Source: ZLKRG08 sp046048895 (lineage in GTDB: Bacteria; Actinomycetota; Actinomycetes; Nanopelagicales; Nanopelagicaceae). Taken from it: a DNA stretch of 28,425 nt. The notes beneath the pieces were generated by a model. The model had not been told where the DNA came from. It did not search any database and worked only from the letters and a program-made list of their open reading frames with translations. The stretch is taken from positions 1 through 28,425 of the forward strand of contig JBJOFF010000013.1 of NCBI GenBank assembly GCA_046048895.1. Direction: 5' to 3'. The translations under genes were made by a program, and so were the position numbers. Positions 1-6,445 of this stretch are shown here, piece after piece. The first letter of the stretch is position 1; each line of letters opens with the position of its first letter.

Positions 1-449
1 TTACTGCTTAATTCTTTAATTCGGTCTTTAATGGCATCTGCACGCAGCATCACTTCTAATTCGATTTCTTCGAGTTCCGCACGGCGGGCATTTAATGAGA
101 TCAACTCATGCTGCATCTGCTCTAACTCTTTTGGCGTGCCTTGACCTGCATTTAATCGGTTCTCATCTTTCTCAATGCGTTTTACTACTTGTTCAACATC
201 GCTCTCAGCGCGGTTAATTTCTCCGCTTAAATCGCTTAGCTCGGTCTCCGCAGCGATGCGCAAATCTCGGTTTGTTTCAAATTCGATAGTAAGTTCTCGG
301 TGTGCAATTGACTCAGGAAGAGTCTTTGCTTTTTGATCAAGCGAAGTGGCTTGTAAATCCAAATGCGCAAGCTGCAAAACCTTGAGCTGATCCTCCACTT
401 TTGCTTGCACGGCGGGCCCTCTTTCGCTTATGGAATTTTGCTTTGCCAA
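1..449 (-). CDS. Coiled-coil / zinc-ribbon domain protein, N-terminal part (cut by window edge)
   Basis: An open frame runs on the minus strand from a TTG at 449 off the left edge (149 codons visible). It is highly charged and helical: long runs rich in Glu, Leu, Arg, Asp and Lys with heptad-like spacing, and no membrane segment. This matches the N-terminal coiled coil of the actinobacterial CT398/DUF164-type proteins that carry a C4 zinc ribbon at the C-terminus (mycobacterial Rv2229c type, usually beside a Nif3-like gene and an RNase H/phosphatase gene). The zinc ribbon itself would lie outside the window, so the family call is inference. TTG at 449 is the only usable start, because an in-frame stop (TAG) lies at 458-456. 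Shine-Dalgarno complementarity is weak. It diverges from the DinB gene at 487 across 37 bp. Exact function is unknown. Confidence 0.7.
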   Translation of the reverse strand, partial: MAKQNSISERGPAVQAKVEDQLKVLQLAHLDLQATSLDQKAKTLPESIAHRELTIEFETNRDLRIAAETELSDLSGEINRAESDVEQVVKRIEKDENRLNAGQGTPKELEQMQHELISLNARRAELEEIELEVMLRADAIKDRIKELSS

Positions 450-474
450 TGATATCTACTCTTGACCTACTCAT

Positions 475-480
475 TACAAT
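475..480 (+). promoter_or_regulatory. Leaderless -10 element (TACAAT) for the first DinB gene
   Basis: TACAAT ends 6 nt before the ATG at 487, so transcription would start at or next to the A of the start codon. There is no Shine-Dalgarno and no -35 at standard spacing. TTGACC at 462-467 is only 7 nt upstream of the -10 and cannot serve as its -35. Confidence 0.6.
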
Positions 481-486
481 CCTGCA

Positions 487-978
487 ATGAGTGATGTAAC
501 GCTAACTAGGCTTTTTCGCCACATGGCATGGGCAAATAAAGAATTATTCACACAACTTTCTACCCTGCCCGAATCTGCACTTTCCTTCACTGCCTGGAAT
601 CCAGAATGGTCTGTAGGAAAGATCGCCAACCACATCGTAATTGCTCAAGGTAGGTTGATTTCAAGGCTACAAAAAGAGAACGCACCTGAAGAGGTTGAAT
701 TTGCCTACACCTCAGATGGAATGCGAAAGCTAGTGGTTAAAGCCGCCGAAAACGATACGAAAATTATGAAATTTTTAGATATGCCGGAAGAGATGCTGAC
801 ATTTGTCAGATATGGGGAGACAGTTACTTTTCTATCCACCTCTGTGATTGCGCAATTTGTTCATCATGCCACAGAACACCGAGCTCAAATTGCTGACATT
901 ATGGCGGTAAACAATATGGATGTAATTAATTTAGATGCTATTGACTTATGGAGTTTTGAAAGATCTGAAAGAGATTGA
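487..978 (+). CDS. DinB-family protein (DinB_1/YfiT-like), copy 1
   Basis: A 163-residue four-helix-bundle protein of the DinB superfamily, whose members bind a divalent metal through three His and include thiol-dependent S-transferases (bacillithiol, mycothiol) and many uncharacterised proteins. The triad is visible: H49 in the KIANH segment and H127 and H131 in the HHATEHRAQ motif near the C-terminus. The N-terminal helix has the RHMAWAN motif typical of the family. It is paralogous to the gene at 5657 (shared HMAW-N, WxVGKI-xH and AEHRAQ-type motifs). The gene looks leaderless (see 475-480). Its 3' end overlaps the convergent MFS gene by 33 nt. In an actinobacterium a mycothiol-dependent role is plausible, but no substrate can be read from the sequence. 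Confidence 0.85.
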   Translation: MSDVTLTRLFRHMAWANKELFTQLSTLPESALSFTAWNPEWSVGKIANHIVIAQGRLISRLQKENAPEEVEFAYTSDGMRKLVVKAAENDTKIMKFLDMPEEMLTFVRYGETVTFLSTSVIAQFVHHATEHRAQIADIMAVNNMDVINLDAIDLWSFERSERD

Positions 979-2178
979 CCAGATTGCCAAAGCAATAACC
1001 GGAATTGCAGCGAATACACATAGCCAGCCATAAGTTAGAACGCTGATTATTACTCCTGCGACAGCGCCGCCTCCTGCTCCAGCTAAATTCATAACCAAAT
1101 CACTAGCGCCCTGACTTGATGTTTTTAAAGTTGCATCTACCGATGAACTTAGCAATGCTGACCCTGCAATTAAGGTAAACGACCAACCCAAACCCAATAA
1201 GAACAATCCAAATCCTAAACTTGAAATGTTATCGGCTGCGGCACTTCCCGAAATAATTGCTGATGCAAATAAAATTAATAATCCAACTTGTATAGTCTTA
1301 ATTTTACCTATTCGATCGCTGATGCCACCCACTACTGGTGAAAATGCATACATACCAATTACATGGACACTTATCACTAATCCAATAATTTTAAGCGTCA
1401 CATCAACATGCGCCATATGTACAGGTGTCATAACCATGATCGACACCATGACTAAGTGACCTATTGCAATGGAAAGAATGGCAAAAAGTGCTACCGGCTT
1501 ATGCCAAATATGTAGCAGCGCTTCCTTTATATGTTTCTTGCCAGCTTCAAAACTTTTGCCTTCACCTAACGCTGTTAAATAAGGGTCAGGCTTTAGAAAT
1601 ACGAAAATCAATAATGCCGCAAAAGTAAGGGTAAAAGCAGCGATTATGTAAGGGCCGGTTAAGCGCGGCAGTCCAAAATTCTCTGCCAAATCTCCAGCTG
1701 GTGACATCAAATTAGGGCCAGTTACGGCGCCAATTGTTGAGCCCCAAACCACATAAGAGAGTTGTTTTGCGCGATGCGCCTCATCTACCAAATCAATCGC
1801 AGCAAAACGTGCTTGATATGCAGATGCACTTGCCGATCCAACTAAAAACGAACCTGCTAACATCAAAATTACATTCGAATTAATGCCGCCAATAATTGCA
1901 AGTATTGAACCCAGAACACCTGCTGCATATCCAAAAGAAAGTGAGACTCTGCGACCGCCGCGTGTAGTCAATCTTGCTAGTGGCAGCGCTAAAGCTGCTG
2001 CACCAAGCACTGAGAATGTCTGCGCTAAACCTGCGAGCTCTTCAGAGCCAGTAATGGATGCAACTAAAAGCGAACCCGCCGCAACGGTACCTGCAGTTCC
2101 AACTCCAGCGCCTACTTGGGCAGCAGTTAAAGTTTTTAAAGTTTTTCGCTGTAATTGCTGATGCTGGGACATAAGCAT
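946..2178 (-). CDS. Major facilitator superfamily transporter, exporter-like
   Basis: A 410-residue, strongly hydrophobic protein with about 12 predicted membrane segments. The two halves each carry a version of MFS motif A: ARLTTRGGRR at 68-77 (loop 2-3) and GISDRIGKIK at 285-294 (loop 8-9). The cytoplasmic linker around residues 200-225 is Lys/Glu-rich. This pattern fits the drug/metabolite exporter side of MFS; the substrate is unknown. The start ATG at 2178 shares one base with the stop codon of the upstream DUF4287-DUF1801 gene (TAATG), so the two are probably co-transcribed and translationally coupled. An alternative ATG lies two codons in, at 2172. The 3' end overlaps the DinB gene tail-to-tail by 33 nt. 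Confidence 0.85.
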   Translation of the reverse strand: MLMSQHQQLQRKTLKTLTAAQVGAGVGTAGTVAAGSLLVASITGSEELAGLAQTFSVLGAAALALPLARLTTRGGRRVSLSFGYAAGVLGSILAIIGGINSNVILMLAGSFLVGSASASAYQARFAAIDLVDEAHRAKQLSYVVWGSTIGAVTGPNLMSPAGDLAENFGLPRLTGPYIIAAFTLTFAALLIFVFLKPDPYLTALGEGKSFEAGKKHIKEALLHIWHKPVALFAILSIAIGHLVMVSIMVMTPVHMAHVDVTLKIIGLVISVHVIGMYAFSPVVGGISDRIGKIKTIQVGLLILFASAIISGSAAADNISSLGFGLFLLGLGWSFTLIAGSALLSSSVDATLKTSSQGASDLVMNLAGAGGGAVAGVIISVLTYGWLCVFAAIPVIALAIWSISFRSFKTP

Positions 2179-2729
2179 TACTTTAACTGACTAATTACTT
2201 CCTTTGCCATCAATTGAAGTAATTTCTCATCAACTTTCCAATCAACTGGCACTTGAACAGTCTTTTTTAAAACTTTGTAATCCTTCAATTTAGGTGCCAA
2301 TTTCTGCAGAACTTTTGGTTCCCACGGTGCAATCAAAATATGATTTTTCAGAATGGATGCACCAAAAATGTAATTGTCGTGATACTTCAACATTGGTTGA
2401 TTCCATGCAATTACCAATTCGGTATCTGGATACTTATTTTGTATAGCTTTAAAAATAGCCTTTATTGTTCTCTTCTTTACAGCATCATGTTCTTTCAAGT
2501 AATCATTCAGCGTACTGAACCGCTTTGATGACTTCGATCCACGGCTATACATAACTAATGCATTGGCATGCGCCTGGCTAAATCCATGTTCCTCTTTAAG
2601 AAAGGCCACTTGTTCGGGATATTTCATTCCTTCAAGGTCTTTCATGACTTGAAACCAGTATTTCATCGGCTGGCCATGCTTCTTCTCTATCTTCGGAAAG
2701 AAGGATTCTCGATCAGGATTGTGAGTCAC
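2178..2729 (-). CDS. DUF4287-DUF1801 two-domain protein
   Basis: A 183-residue soluble protein. Residues about 5-65 match DUF4287 (FFPKIEKKHG, YWFQVMKDL and the closing HANALVMYSRG motif). Residues about 75-180 match the DUF1801/YdhG-like fold (ELVIAWNQPMLKY, YIFGASILKNHILIAP, WKVDEKLLQLMAKE). Neither domain has a proven biochemical role; DUF1801 has a frataxin-like fold. A stand-alone DUF4287 paralogue lies at 7456-7668. The start is GTG at 2729, chosen because TAGAGT (2741-2736 on the minus strand) ends exactly 6 nt upstream, the leaderless arrangement seen at other starts here. It is followed with a 1-nt overlap by the MFS gene. Confidence 0.8.
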   Translation of the reverse strand: MTHNPDRESFFPKIEKKHGQPMKYWFQVMKDLEGMKYPEQVAFLKEEHGFSQAHANALVMYSRGSKSSKRFSTLNDYLKEHDAVKKRTIKAIFKAIQNKYPDTELVIAWNQPMLKYHDNYIFGASILKNHILIAPWEPKVLQKLAPKLKDYKVLKKTVQVPVDWKVDEKLLQLMAKEVISQLK

Positions 2730-2734
2730 AGGGA

Positions 2735-2741
2735 TACTCTA
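2735..2741. promoter_or_regulatory. Shared, symmetric -10 element (TACTCTA) for two divergent leaderless genes
   Basis: On the plus strand TACTCT (2735-2740) ends 6 nt before the ATG at 2747. On the minus strand TAGAGT (2741-2736) ends 6 nt before the GTG at 2729. The two hexamers overlap by five base pairs, and only 17 bp separate the two start codons. Predicted transcription starts would be 18 bp apart, the spacing published for bidirectional bacterial promoters built on a symmetric -10. The arrangement is read from sequence; promoter activity is inferred. Confidence 0.55.
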
Positions 2742-2746
2742 CGGGC

Positions 2747-3502
2747 ATGGATATTTTTCTCTTAGCCCTTGGCGCAATTTCGATTGCTGGACTTATTTAT
2801 CTTGCTCGCTCCCTTAGAGCGCTGCATCAAAAAGTTGGTCGCCAAACTGAGAGATTGGCAGGCGGTATTCAAAAAATTACCGAGTTGACTCGAACCTCAT
2901 CACTCCAGGACTATCGACAGTTAGAAGCTTTTGTTCAATTAAATTCGCTCATTAAATTTTCTGCTCCATTGCCTTCAACTCGTGGCTGGGCAGGATCGCC
3001 TGATTTACTTTTAACTTTGGCACAGACTGTTAAAACTACCAAACCTAAATTAGTAGTCGAACTTGGCTCTGGTGTTTCAACAGTTGTAATGGCAAAAGCT
3101 GGTGCGAAGAAAGTAATTAGTTTTGATGGCTCTGAGGAATATGCTCAAGTAACTAGAGACTTACTCAAAGCACACGGTACAAAAGGCGCTGAAGTTCGTT
3201 ACTCACAATTGGCTCCCTACTCCAGCAGTAATGGTTGGTATGACCCAAATTCATTTAAGGATATTAAAAATATCGATTTGCTTGTCATTGATGGACCGCA
3301 AGGTGGCGATGATTCAAATGGTCGTTATCCGGCGCTGGATGTACTCTTGAAAAAACTCTCTCCGAAAGCTGTGGTTATTCTTGATGATGTGAAGCGTGCC
3401 GGAGAGCGTCGCCTAGCGGAAGATTTCGCAAGAGCGCTACCGAAACATGAGATTACAATTTTAGATCACGAAAAAGGCACCGCGGTAATCAAACCAAAGT
3501 AA
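2747..3502 (+). CDS. Membrane-anchored class I SAM-dependent methyltransferase
   Basis: A 251-residue protein with a single N-terminal hydrophobic segment (residues about 3-22, then Arg/Lys-rich residues), consistent with a signal anchor that keeps the catalytic domain in the cytoplasm. SAM-binding motif I is VVELGSGVST at 103-112. The acidic residue after strand 2 is in ISFDGSE (D127), and later strands appear as LLVIDGPQGG and AVVILDDV. The overall pattern resembles Methyltransf_24, a family often found with surface-polysaccharide genes, but no glycosyltransferase is near. Four nucleotides separate it from the ROK gene at 3507, so they likely form a two-gene unit. The ATG at 2747 is leaderless from the shared -10 at 2735. 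Acceptor substrate unknown. Confidence 0.8.
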   Translation: MDIFLLALGAISIAGLIYLARSLRALHQKVGRQTERLAGGIQKITELTRTSSLQDYRQLEAFVQLNSLIKFSAPLPSTRGWAGSPDLLLTLAQTVKTTKPKLVVELGSGVSTVVMAKAGAKKVISFDGSEEYAQVTRDLLKAHGTKGAEVRYSQLAPYSSSNGWYDPNSFKDIKNIDLLVIDGPQGGDDSNGRYPALDVLLKKLSPKAVVILDDVKRAGERRLAEDFARALPKHEITILDHEKGTAVIKPK

Positions 3503-3506
3503 CAAA

Positions 3507-4418
3507 ATGATTCCCACCGTGCTAGCAATTGATATCGGCGCAACTAAGGCCGCCATTGCTTTAGTTGATAAAGATTTAAAAATCTTGGATCGAATCAATA
3601 TTCCCACTGGCCAGAGAACTGATATTTGGCCAGAAATCGTCGAAAAGACCTTGAATCTCATCACAAAAAATCACGTTTCAATTGAAGGTGTTGGCATAGG
3701 TTCGGCTGGTCCATTGCATGACCAAATTGGAGCAATTAGCCCTGTAAATATTCCACATTGGCGAGAGTTTCCAATCGTTTCGAAATTCAGTGAACTTCTC
3801 CAGTTAGATGCTAAAAATATTATTCTTCATGGAGATGCGATAGCACTTGCTCATGCTGAACATAAAGTCGGTGCTGGCCAAGGACTTAAAAATATGTTGG
3901 GCATGGTGGTCTCCACAGGAGTTGGCGGTGGGCTAATCCTCAACCATAAACTTTTTACCGGAGCATCTGGGAATGCAGGTTATTTTGGCCATCATACGAT
4001 TGCTTTTGAGTCAGAAAAATGCATTTGTGGCAGATTGGGATGTGCGGAATTATTTGCAAGCGGCCCACAAATGGTCAATTATGCAATTAGTATCGGTTGG
4101 GAAAACAAAGATAGAAGCTTTGAAGCATTAGCTTCAAATGCACGAGCTGGCAATACCCTTGCAAATTTGAGTATTAAGCGCGGTGCTGATGCGCTTGCGC
4201 AAGCCATCGTAAATGTTTTATGTATTCTGGATTTAAACGCAGTAGTAGTTGGCGGCGGTGTAATGCAAGCTGGAGATATTTATTGGAAGCACCTGGAAGA
4301 AAAGGTTCAAGCGCATGCAGAATTTGCTAAATTTATTGGCAAAGTTGATTTGAGAAAGAGTTCTCTAAATAACGACGCAGGCATTATTGGCGCAGCACTT
4401 GCCTATTTAGATAGATAG
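3507..4418 (+). CDS. ROK-family protein with altered sugar-binding motifs
   Basis: A 303-residue ROK protein (glucokinase/N-acyl-hexosamine kinase/NagC superfamily). It has the N-terminal phosphate loop DIGATK (9-14), the second nucleotide-binding glycine segment STGVGGG (136-142), catalytic-base position D110, and a zinc site CxCGxxGC with C172, C174 and C179 plus H162. There is no N-terminal helix-turn-helix, so it is an enzyme-type rather than a repressor-type ROK. Two family signatures deviate: the usual Asn-Asp is Gly-Asp (HGDAIAL), and the usual ExGH motif reads YFGH, with Tyr159 replacing the Glu that contacts sugar. Specificity is therefore uncertain and glucokinase should not be assumed. 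It lies 4 nt downstream of the methyltransferase and overlaps the convergent UPF0303 gene by 16 nt. Confidence 0.85.
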   Translation: MIPTVLAIDIGATKAAIALVDKDLKILDRINIPTGQRTDIWPEIVEKTLNLITKNHVSIEGVGIGSAGPLHDQIGAISPVNIPHWREFPIVSKFSELLQLDAKNIILHGDAIALAHAEHKVGAGQGLKNMLGMVVSTGVGGGLILNHKLFTGASGNAGYFGHHTIAFESEKCICGRLGCAELFASGPQMVNYAISIGWENKDRSFEALASNARAGNTLANLSIKRGADALAQAIVNVLCILDLNAVVVGGGVMQAGDIYWKHLEEKVQAHAEFAKFIGKVDLRKSSLNNDAGIIGAALAYLDR

Positions 4419-4873
4419 TTTTTTAGAATTTCTACCGCCAGCAAATGATCTTCTACCTGCGGTAAGCCGCTTATCAATAGGATTCCTACCATACCCTCGG
4501 CTGTTTTTATTGGAAATCCGCCGCCATGTATTGCATGCGTAGCATCTTCAACTCCATTAACTGCATGCCAATCAAAGTTTTCTTCTTCAGCTTTTACCCG
4601 TTCGTACATAGTTGAATGTTGCTTCAATAAGACCACATTAGCTTTCCGTTTAATCCAACCATCATTTTCTGGCTTTGATCCTGGTAGGGCAGCTTTAAAG
4701 ACCACCCAATCCCTGATTTGAATCTGAATCGCAATCGGAAGATTTCTTTCCAGTGCAATATCTACTGCAATTTTCCCTAATTTCAGCGCCTCGACATTAC
4801 TGAATGAACTTAGTGTGCAAGAAGCTTCATGTTGTAAGAGTTCCGAAGTACGAAAATTACCCGTTGTATTCAT
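4403..4873 (-). CDS. UPF0303 / heme-degrading-domain family protein (GlcG-HbpS-like fold)
   Basis: A 156-residue soluble protein of the UPF0303 type (YBR137W-like), related to the GlcG/HbpS fold often annotated as a heme-degrading domain. Supporting segments are the early LGKIAVDIALERNLPIAIQI helix-strand pair, WIKRKANVVLLKQHS in the middle, and the C-terminal GGGFPI turn followed by VGILLISGLPQVEDH. Function in bacteria is not established and nothing here shows heme binding. The start ATG at 4873 has TAAGAT (4885-4880, minus strand) ending 6 nt upstream and no Shine-Dalgarno, so a leaderless mRNA is likely. It diverges from the VOC gene at 4908 (34 bp between starts) and overlaps the ROK gene tail-to-tail by 16 nt. 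Confidence 0.7.
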   Translation of the reverse strand: MNTTGNFRTSELLQHEASCTLSSFSNVEALKLGKIAVDIALERNLPIAIQIQIRDWVVFKAALPGSKPENDGWIKRKANVVLLKQHSTMYERVKAEEENFDWHAVNGVEDATHAIHGGGFPIKTAEGMVGILLISGLPQVEDHLLAVEILKNYLSK

Positions 4874-4879
4874 TTCATT

Positions 4880-4885
4880 ATCTTA
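4880..4885 (-). promoter_or_regulatory. Leaderless -10 element (TAAGAT) for the UPF0303 gene
   Basis: TAAGAT on the minus strand, 6 nt upstream of the ATG at 4873. It is separate from, and back to back with, the plus-strand -10 at 4896-4901. Confidence 0.5.
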
Positions 4886-4895
4886 ATCTCGTTCC

Positions 4896-4901
4896 TACAA
4901 T
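4896..4901 (+). promoter_or_regulatory. Leaderless -10 element (TACAAT) for the VOC gene
   Basis: TACAAT ends 6 nt before the ATG at 4908. It is the same hexamer and the same spacing as at 475-480 in front of the first DinB gene. Confidence 0.6.
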
Positions 4902-4907
4902 AAGAAC

Positions 4908-5291
4908 ATGCTAAAGATTCAATGCGTAACGTTCGATTGTGTAAACCCAGCAGTTCCTGCCAAATTCTGGAACGCAGCCCTGGGGTGGAAAATCACAATT
5001 GCAAACGAAGAAGAAGTGGTTCTTGAGAATCCTGATGGTGGAGCAGACTTACTTTTCATGCGCAATCCGGATAAACGAGTGGTTAAAAATCGATTGCATT
5101 TAGATATTCGACCAGATAATCAAGAAATAGAAGTTGCCAGATTGGAAGCGCTTGGTGCAAAGAGAATTGAGATCGGTCAAAGCGCCGATCCGCGCACTTC
5201 TTGGGTTGTAATGGAAGATCCAGAAGGAAATCTTTTCTGTGTCCTACGTTCCGCTACCGAAGGAAAGAATCCATACGAGTTGAGCCAATAA
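4908..5291 (+). CDS. VOC-superfamily (glyoxalase_6-like) protein
   Basis: A 127-residue protein with the paired beta-alpha-beta-beta-beta modules of the vicinal-oxygen-chelate fold. The N-terminal half contains the FDCVNPAVPAKFWNAALGW motif typical of the glyoxalase_6 group. The second half has NRLHLDIR, the ARLEALGAKRIE helix and the closing WVVMEDPEGNLFCVLR motif whose Glu-Gly-Asn-x-Phe turn is diagnostic. Members include dioxygenases, glyoxalase-like enzymes and antibiotic-binding proteins; the reaction here cannot be told. It is preceded by a leaderless-type promoter. Its TAA directly abuts the stop codon of the convergent YciI gene at 5292 (TAATTA, no spacer). Confidence 0.85.
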   Translation: MLKIQCVTFDCVNPAVPAKFWNAALGWKITIANEEEVVLENPDGGADLLFMRNPDKRVVKNRLHLDIRPDNQEIEVARLEALGAKRIEIGQSADPRTSWVVMEDPEGNLFCVLRSATEGKNPYELSQ

Positions 5292-5618
5292 TTACTGAAT
5301 GTAGGGGCGCAATTCGACTTTGCGATTACACGCAAAAGAGCCTTCCATAGCAAGTTGATGCGCTGCTGCTTCTGACTCAGCTTCAATTAACCAAAAACCG
5401 CTGAAGTGCTCTGGGCCAGTAAACAGTGAACCAGATTTAACTTCACCTATATCATTTCGATTATCAATTAAAGTAGCGTGACTTGGCTCTTTAATGCCCG
5501 CCGCAGTAATCCAATTACCATTCTTCTGCAATTTTTCATTAAATGCGTCAATATTCTTCATCTCGTCTGGACCTGCGAGATTTCCTGGACCATCAATAAC
5601 AAAAATAATGAAACGCAT
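5292..5618 (-). CDS. YciI-family (YCII-related domain) protein
   Basis: A 108-residue protein with the ferredoxin-like alpha/beta fold of the YciI family: opening strand MRFIIFVIDGPG, the helix containing AFNEKLQKNGNWITAAGI, a DIGEVKSGSLFTGP strand-turn, and a FWLIEAESEAAAHQLA segment followed by VELRPY. Members are small dimeric enzymes or stress proteins with few known reactions. Unlike most first genes here it has a good Shine-Dalgarno (GGGGAG, 4 nt before the ATG at 5618). TAGTCT on the minus strand at 5651-5646 would give about a 20-nt leader. It diverges from the second DinB gene and abuts the VOC gene tail-to-tail. Confidence 0.8.
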   Translation of the reverse strand: MRFIIFVIDGPGNLAGPDEMKNIDAFNEKLQKNGNWITAAGIKEPSHATLIDNRNDIGEVKSGSLFTGPEHFSGFWLIEAESEAAAHQLAMEGSFACNRKVELRPYIQ

Positions 5619-5644
5619 ACCGCTCCCCTTTGACTAACCTGTGC

Positions 5645-5651
5645 AAGACTA
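5645..5651. promoter_or_regulatory. Possible second symmetric -10 element (AAGACTA) between YciI and DinB genes
   Basis: AAGACT on the plus strand (5645-5650) ends 6 nt before the ATG at 5657. Its complement reads TAGTCT on the minus strand (5651-5646) and could start the YciI mRNA. The plus-strand hexamer lacks the consensus first T, so this is weaker than the site at 2735-2741. Confidence 0.3.
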
Positions 5652-5656
5652 CCCGC

Positions 5657-6133
5657 ATGATTTCACTCGAAAAAGTGCTAAAGCATATGGCGTGGTCCAA
5701 TCAATTAATATTTAAAGAGATTAGCAAAATGCCCGAAGAGATCTATGGCCTAAGAGCCGCCGAAGGTGAATGGCCAGTAGGCAAGATTCTCACTCACTTT
5801 ATCAATGCCGCGGAATGGTACAAATACTGCGCTACGGGTATCGATTGGGATGATGTCACTCAAATTAGAAGCCACAACGATCTTTCGCAATCTGCTGCCA
5901 AATTAGCGAACTTGGACCAGATTATTGTGAATCAAGCATCAAGAAACGATGAACCATGTACTTTTATAGACGAAGGCGGGGAACGAACAGTTCACCTTTC
6001 GGTAATCCTCTCCCAGGCCGCAATTCATACTGCTGAACATCGCGCCCAATTATCAACGATTCTCAAGATGCACGGTCACCACCTTGATTTAGACGATAAG
6101 GACTTGTGGGCATTCAACAATGAGAAATATTAG
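5657..6133 (+). CDS. DinB-family protein, copy 2
   Basis: A 158-residue DinB-superfamily four-helix bundle, paralogous to the gene at 487. The three metal-ligand His are present: H47 in VGKILTH, and H124 and H128 in the IHTAEHRAQ motif. The start is placed at ATG 5657 rather than a TTG at 5630, because the protein then aligns end-to-end with copy 1 (both begin a few residues before KHMAW/RHMAW) and because a -10-like hexamer ends 6 nt upstream. Residues between the second and third helices differ strongly from copy 1 (WYKYCATGIDWDD here), so the substrate pocket is probably different. Ten nucleotides separate its stop from the DUF1905 gene. Confidence 0.8.
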   Translation: MISLEKVLKHMAWSNQLIFKEISKMPEEIYGLRAAEGEWPVGKILTHFINAAEWYKYCATGIDWDDVTQIRSHNDLSQSAAKLANLDQIIVNQASRNDEPCTFIDEGGERTVHLSVILSQAAIHTAEHRAQLSTILKMHGHHLDLDDKDLWAFNNEKY

Positions 6134-6136
6134 ATT
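6131..6136 (+). promoter_or_regulatory. -10 element (TAGATT) overlapping the DinB stop codon
   Basis: TAGATT begins with the TAG stop codon of the DinB gene (6131-6133) and ends 6 nt before the GTG at 6143, matching the leaderless spacing used elsewhere. DUF1905 may thus have its own promoter despite lying only 9 nt behind DinB. Confidence 0.4.
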
Positions 6137-6142
6137 CAAATA

Positions 6143-6445
6143 GTGAAATACGATTTCAAAGTAACCGGCGAAATATTTGAATGGCGAGGTCCGGCCCCAT
6201 TTTATTTTGTGGAGATATCAAAAAAATTAAGCACTGAAATTAAGACTGAGGCTGCCATTCATTCTTATGGCTGGGGCGTGATTCATATTCATGGTGTTAT
6301 CGGACAAACTGAATTTATGACTGCCATGATTCCCAAAGATGGTTGTTACCGAATCCCTATCAAAGATGCAATCCGAAAATGTGAAGATATTGAAGCAGGC
6401 GATAAAATAATAATTAAATTCAATTTAGGCAAAAAGCCAAATTAA
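6143..6445 (+). CDS. DUF1905 domain protein
   Basis: A 100-residue protein matching DUF1905, a small beta-barrel-like domain: FKVTGEIFEWRGPAPFYFVEIS at the start, then SYGWGVIHIHGVIGQTEFMTAMIPKDG and the closing AGDKIIIKFNLGKKP. Family members often stand next to, or fused with, YdeI/DUF1801-type domains; a DUF1801 protein is encoded 3.5 kb away at 2178-2729. No catalytic function is known. The start codon is GTG, there is no Shine-Dalgarno, and a TAnnnT hexamer sits at leaderless distance. Its TAA overlaps the TAA of the convergent phosphotransferase gene (TTAA, 4-nt overlap). Confidence 0.8.
   Translation: MKYDFKVTGEIFEWRGPAPFYFVEISKKLSTEIKTEAAIHSYGWGVIHIHGVIGQTEFMTAMIPKDGCYRIPIKDAIRKCEDIEAGDKIIIKFNLGKKPN

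Noticed and set aside
411..433. Possible attachment-site copy of the tRNA-Val 3' end at the left edge of the accessory block
   Set aside because: GGCGGGCCCTCTTTCG shares only short GC-rich runs with the tRNA end (GGGCGGTGAGGGTTTCG); no continuous match, and no integrase gene in the window.
462..467. TTGACC as a -35 element for the first DinB gene
   Set aside because: Only 7 nt separate it from the -10 at 475-480; about 17 nt would be needed.
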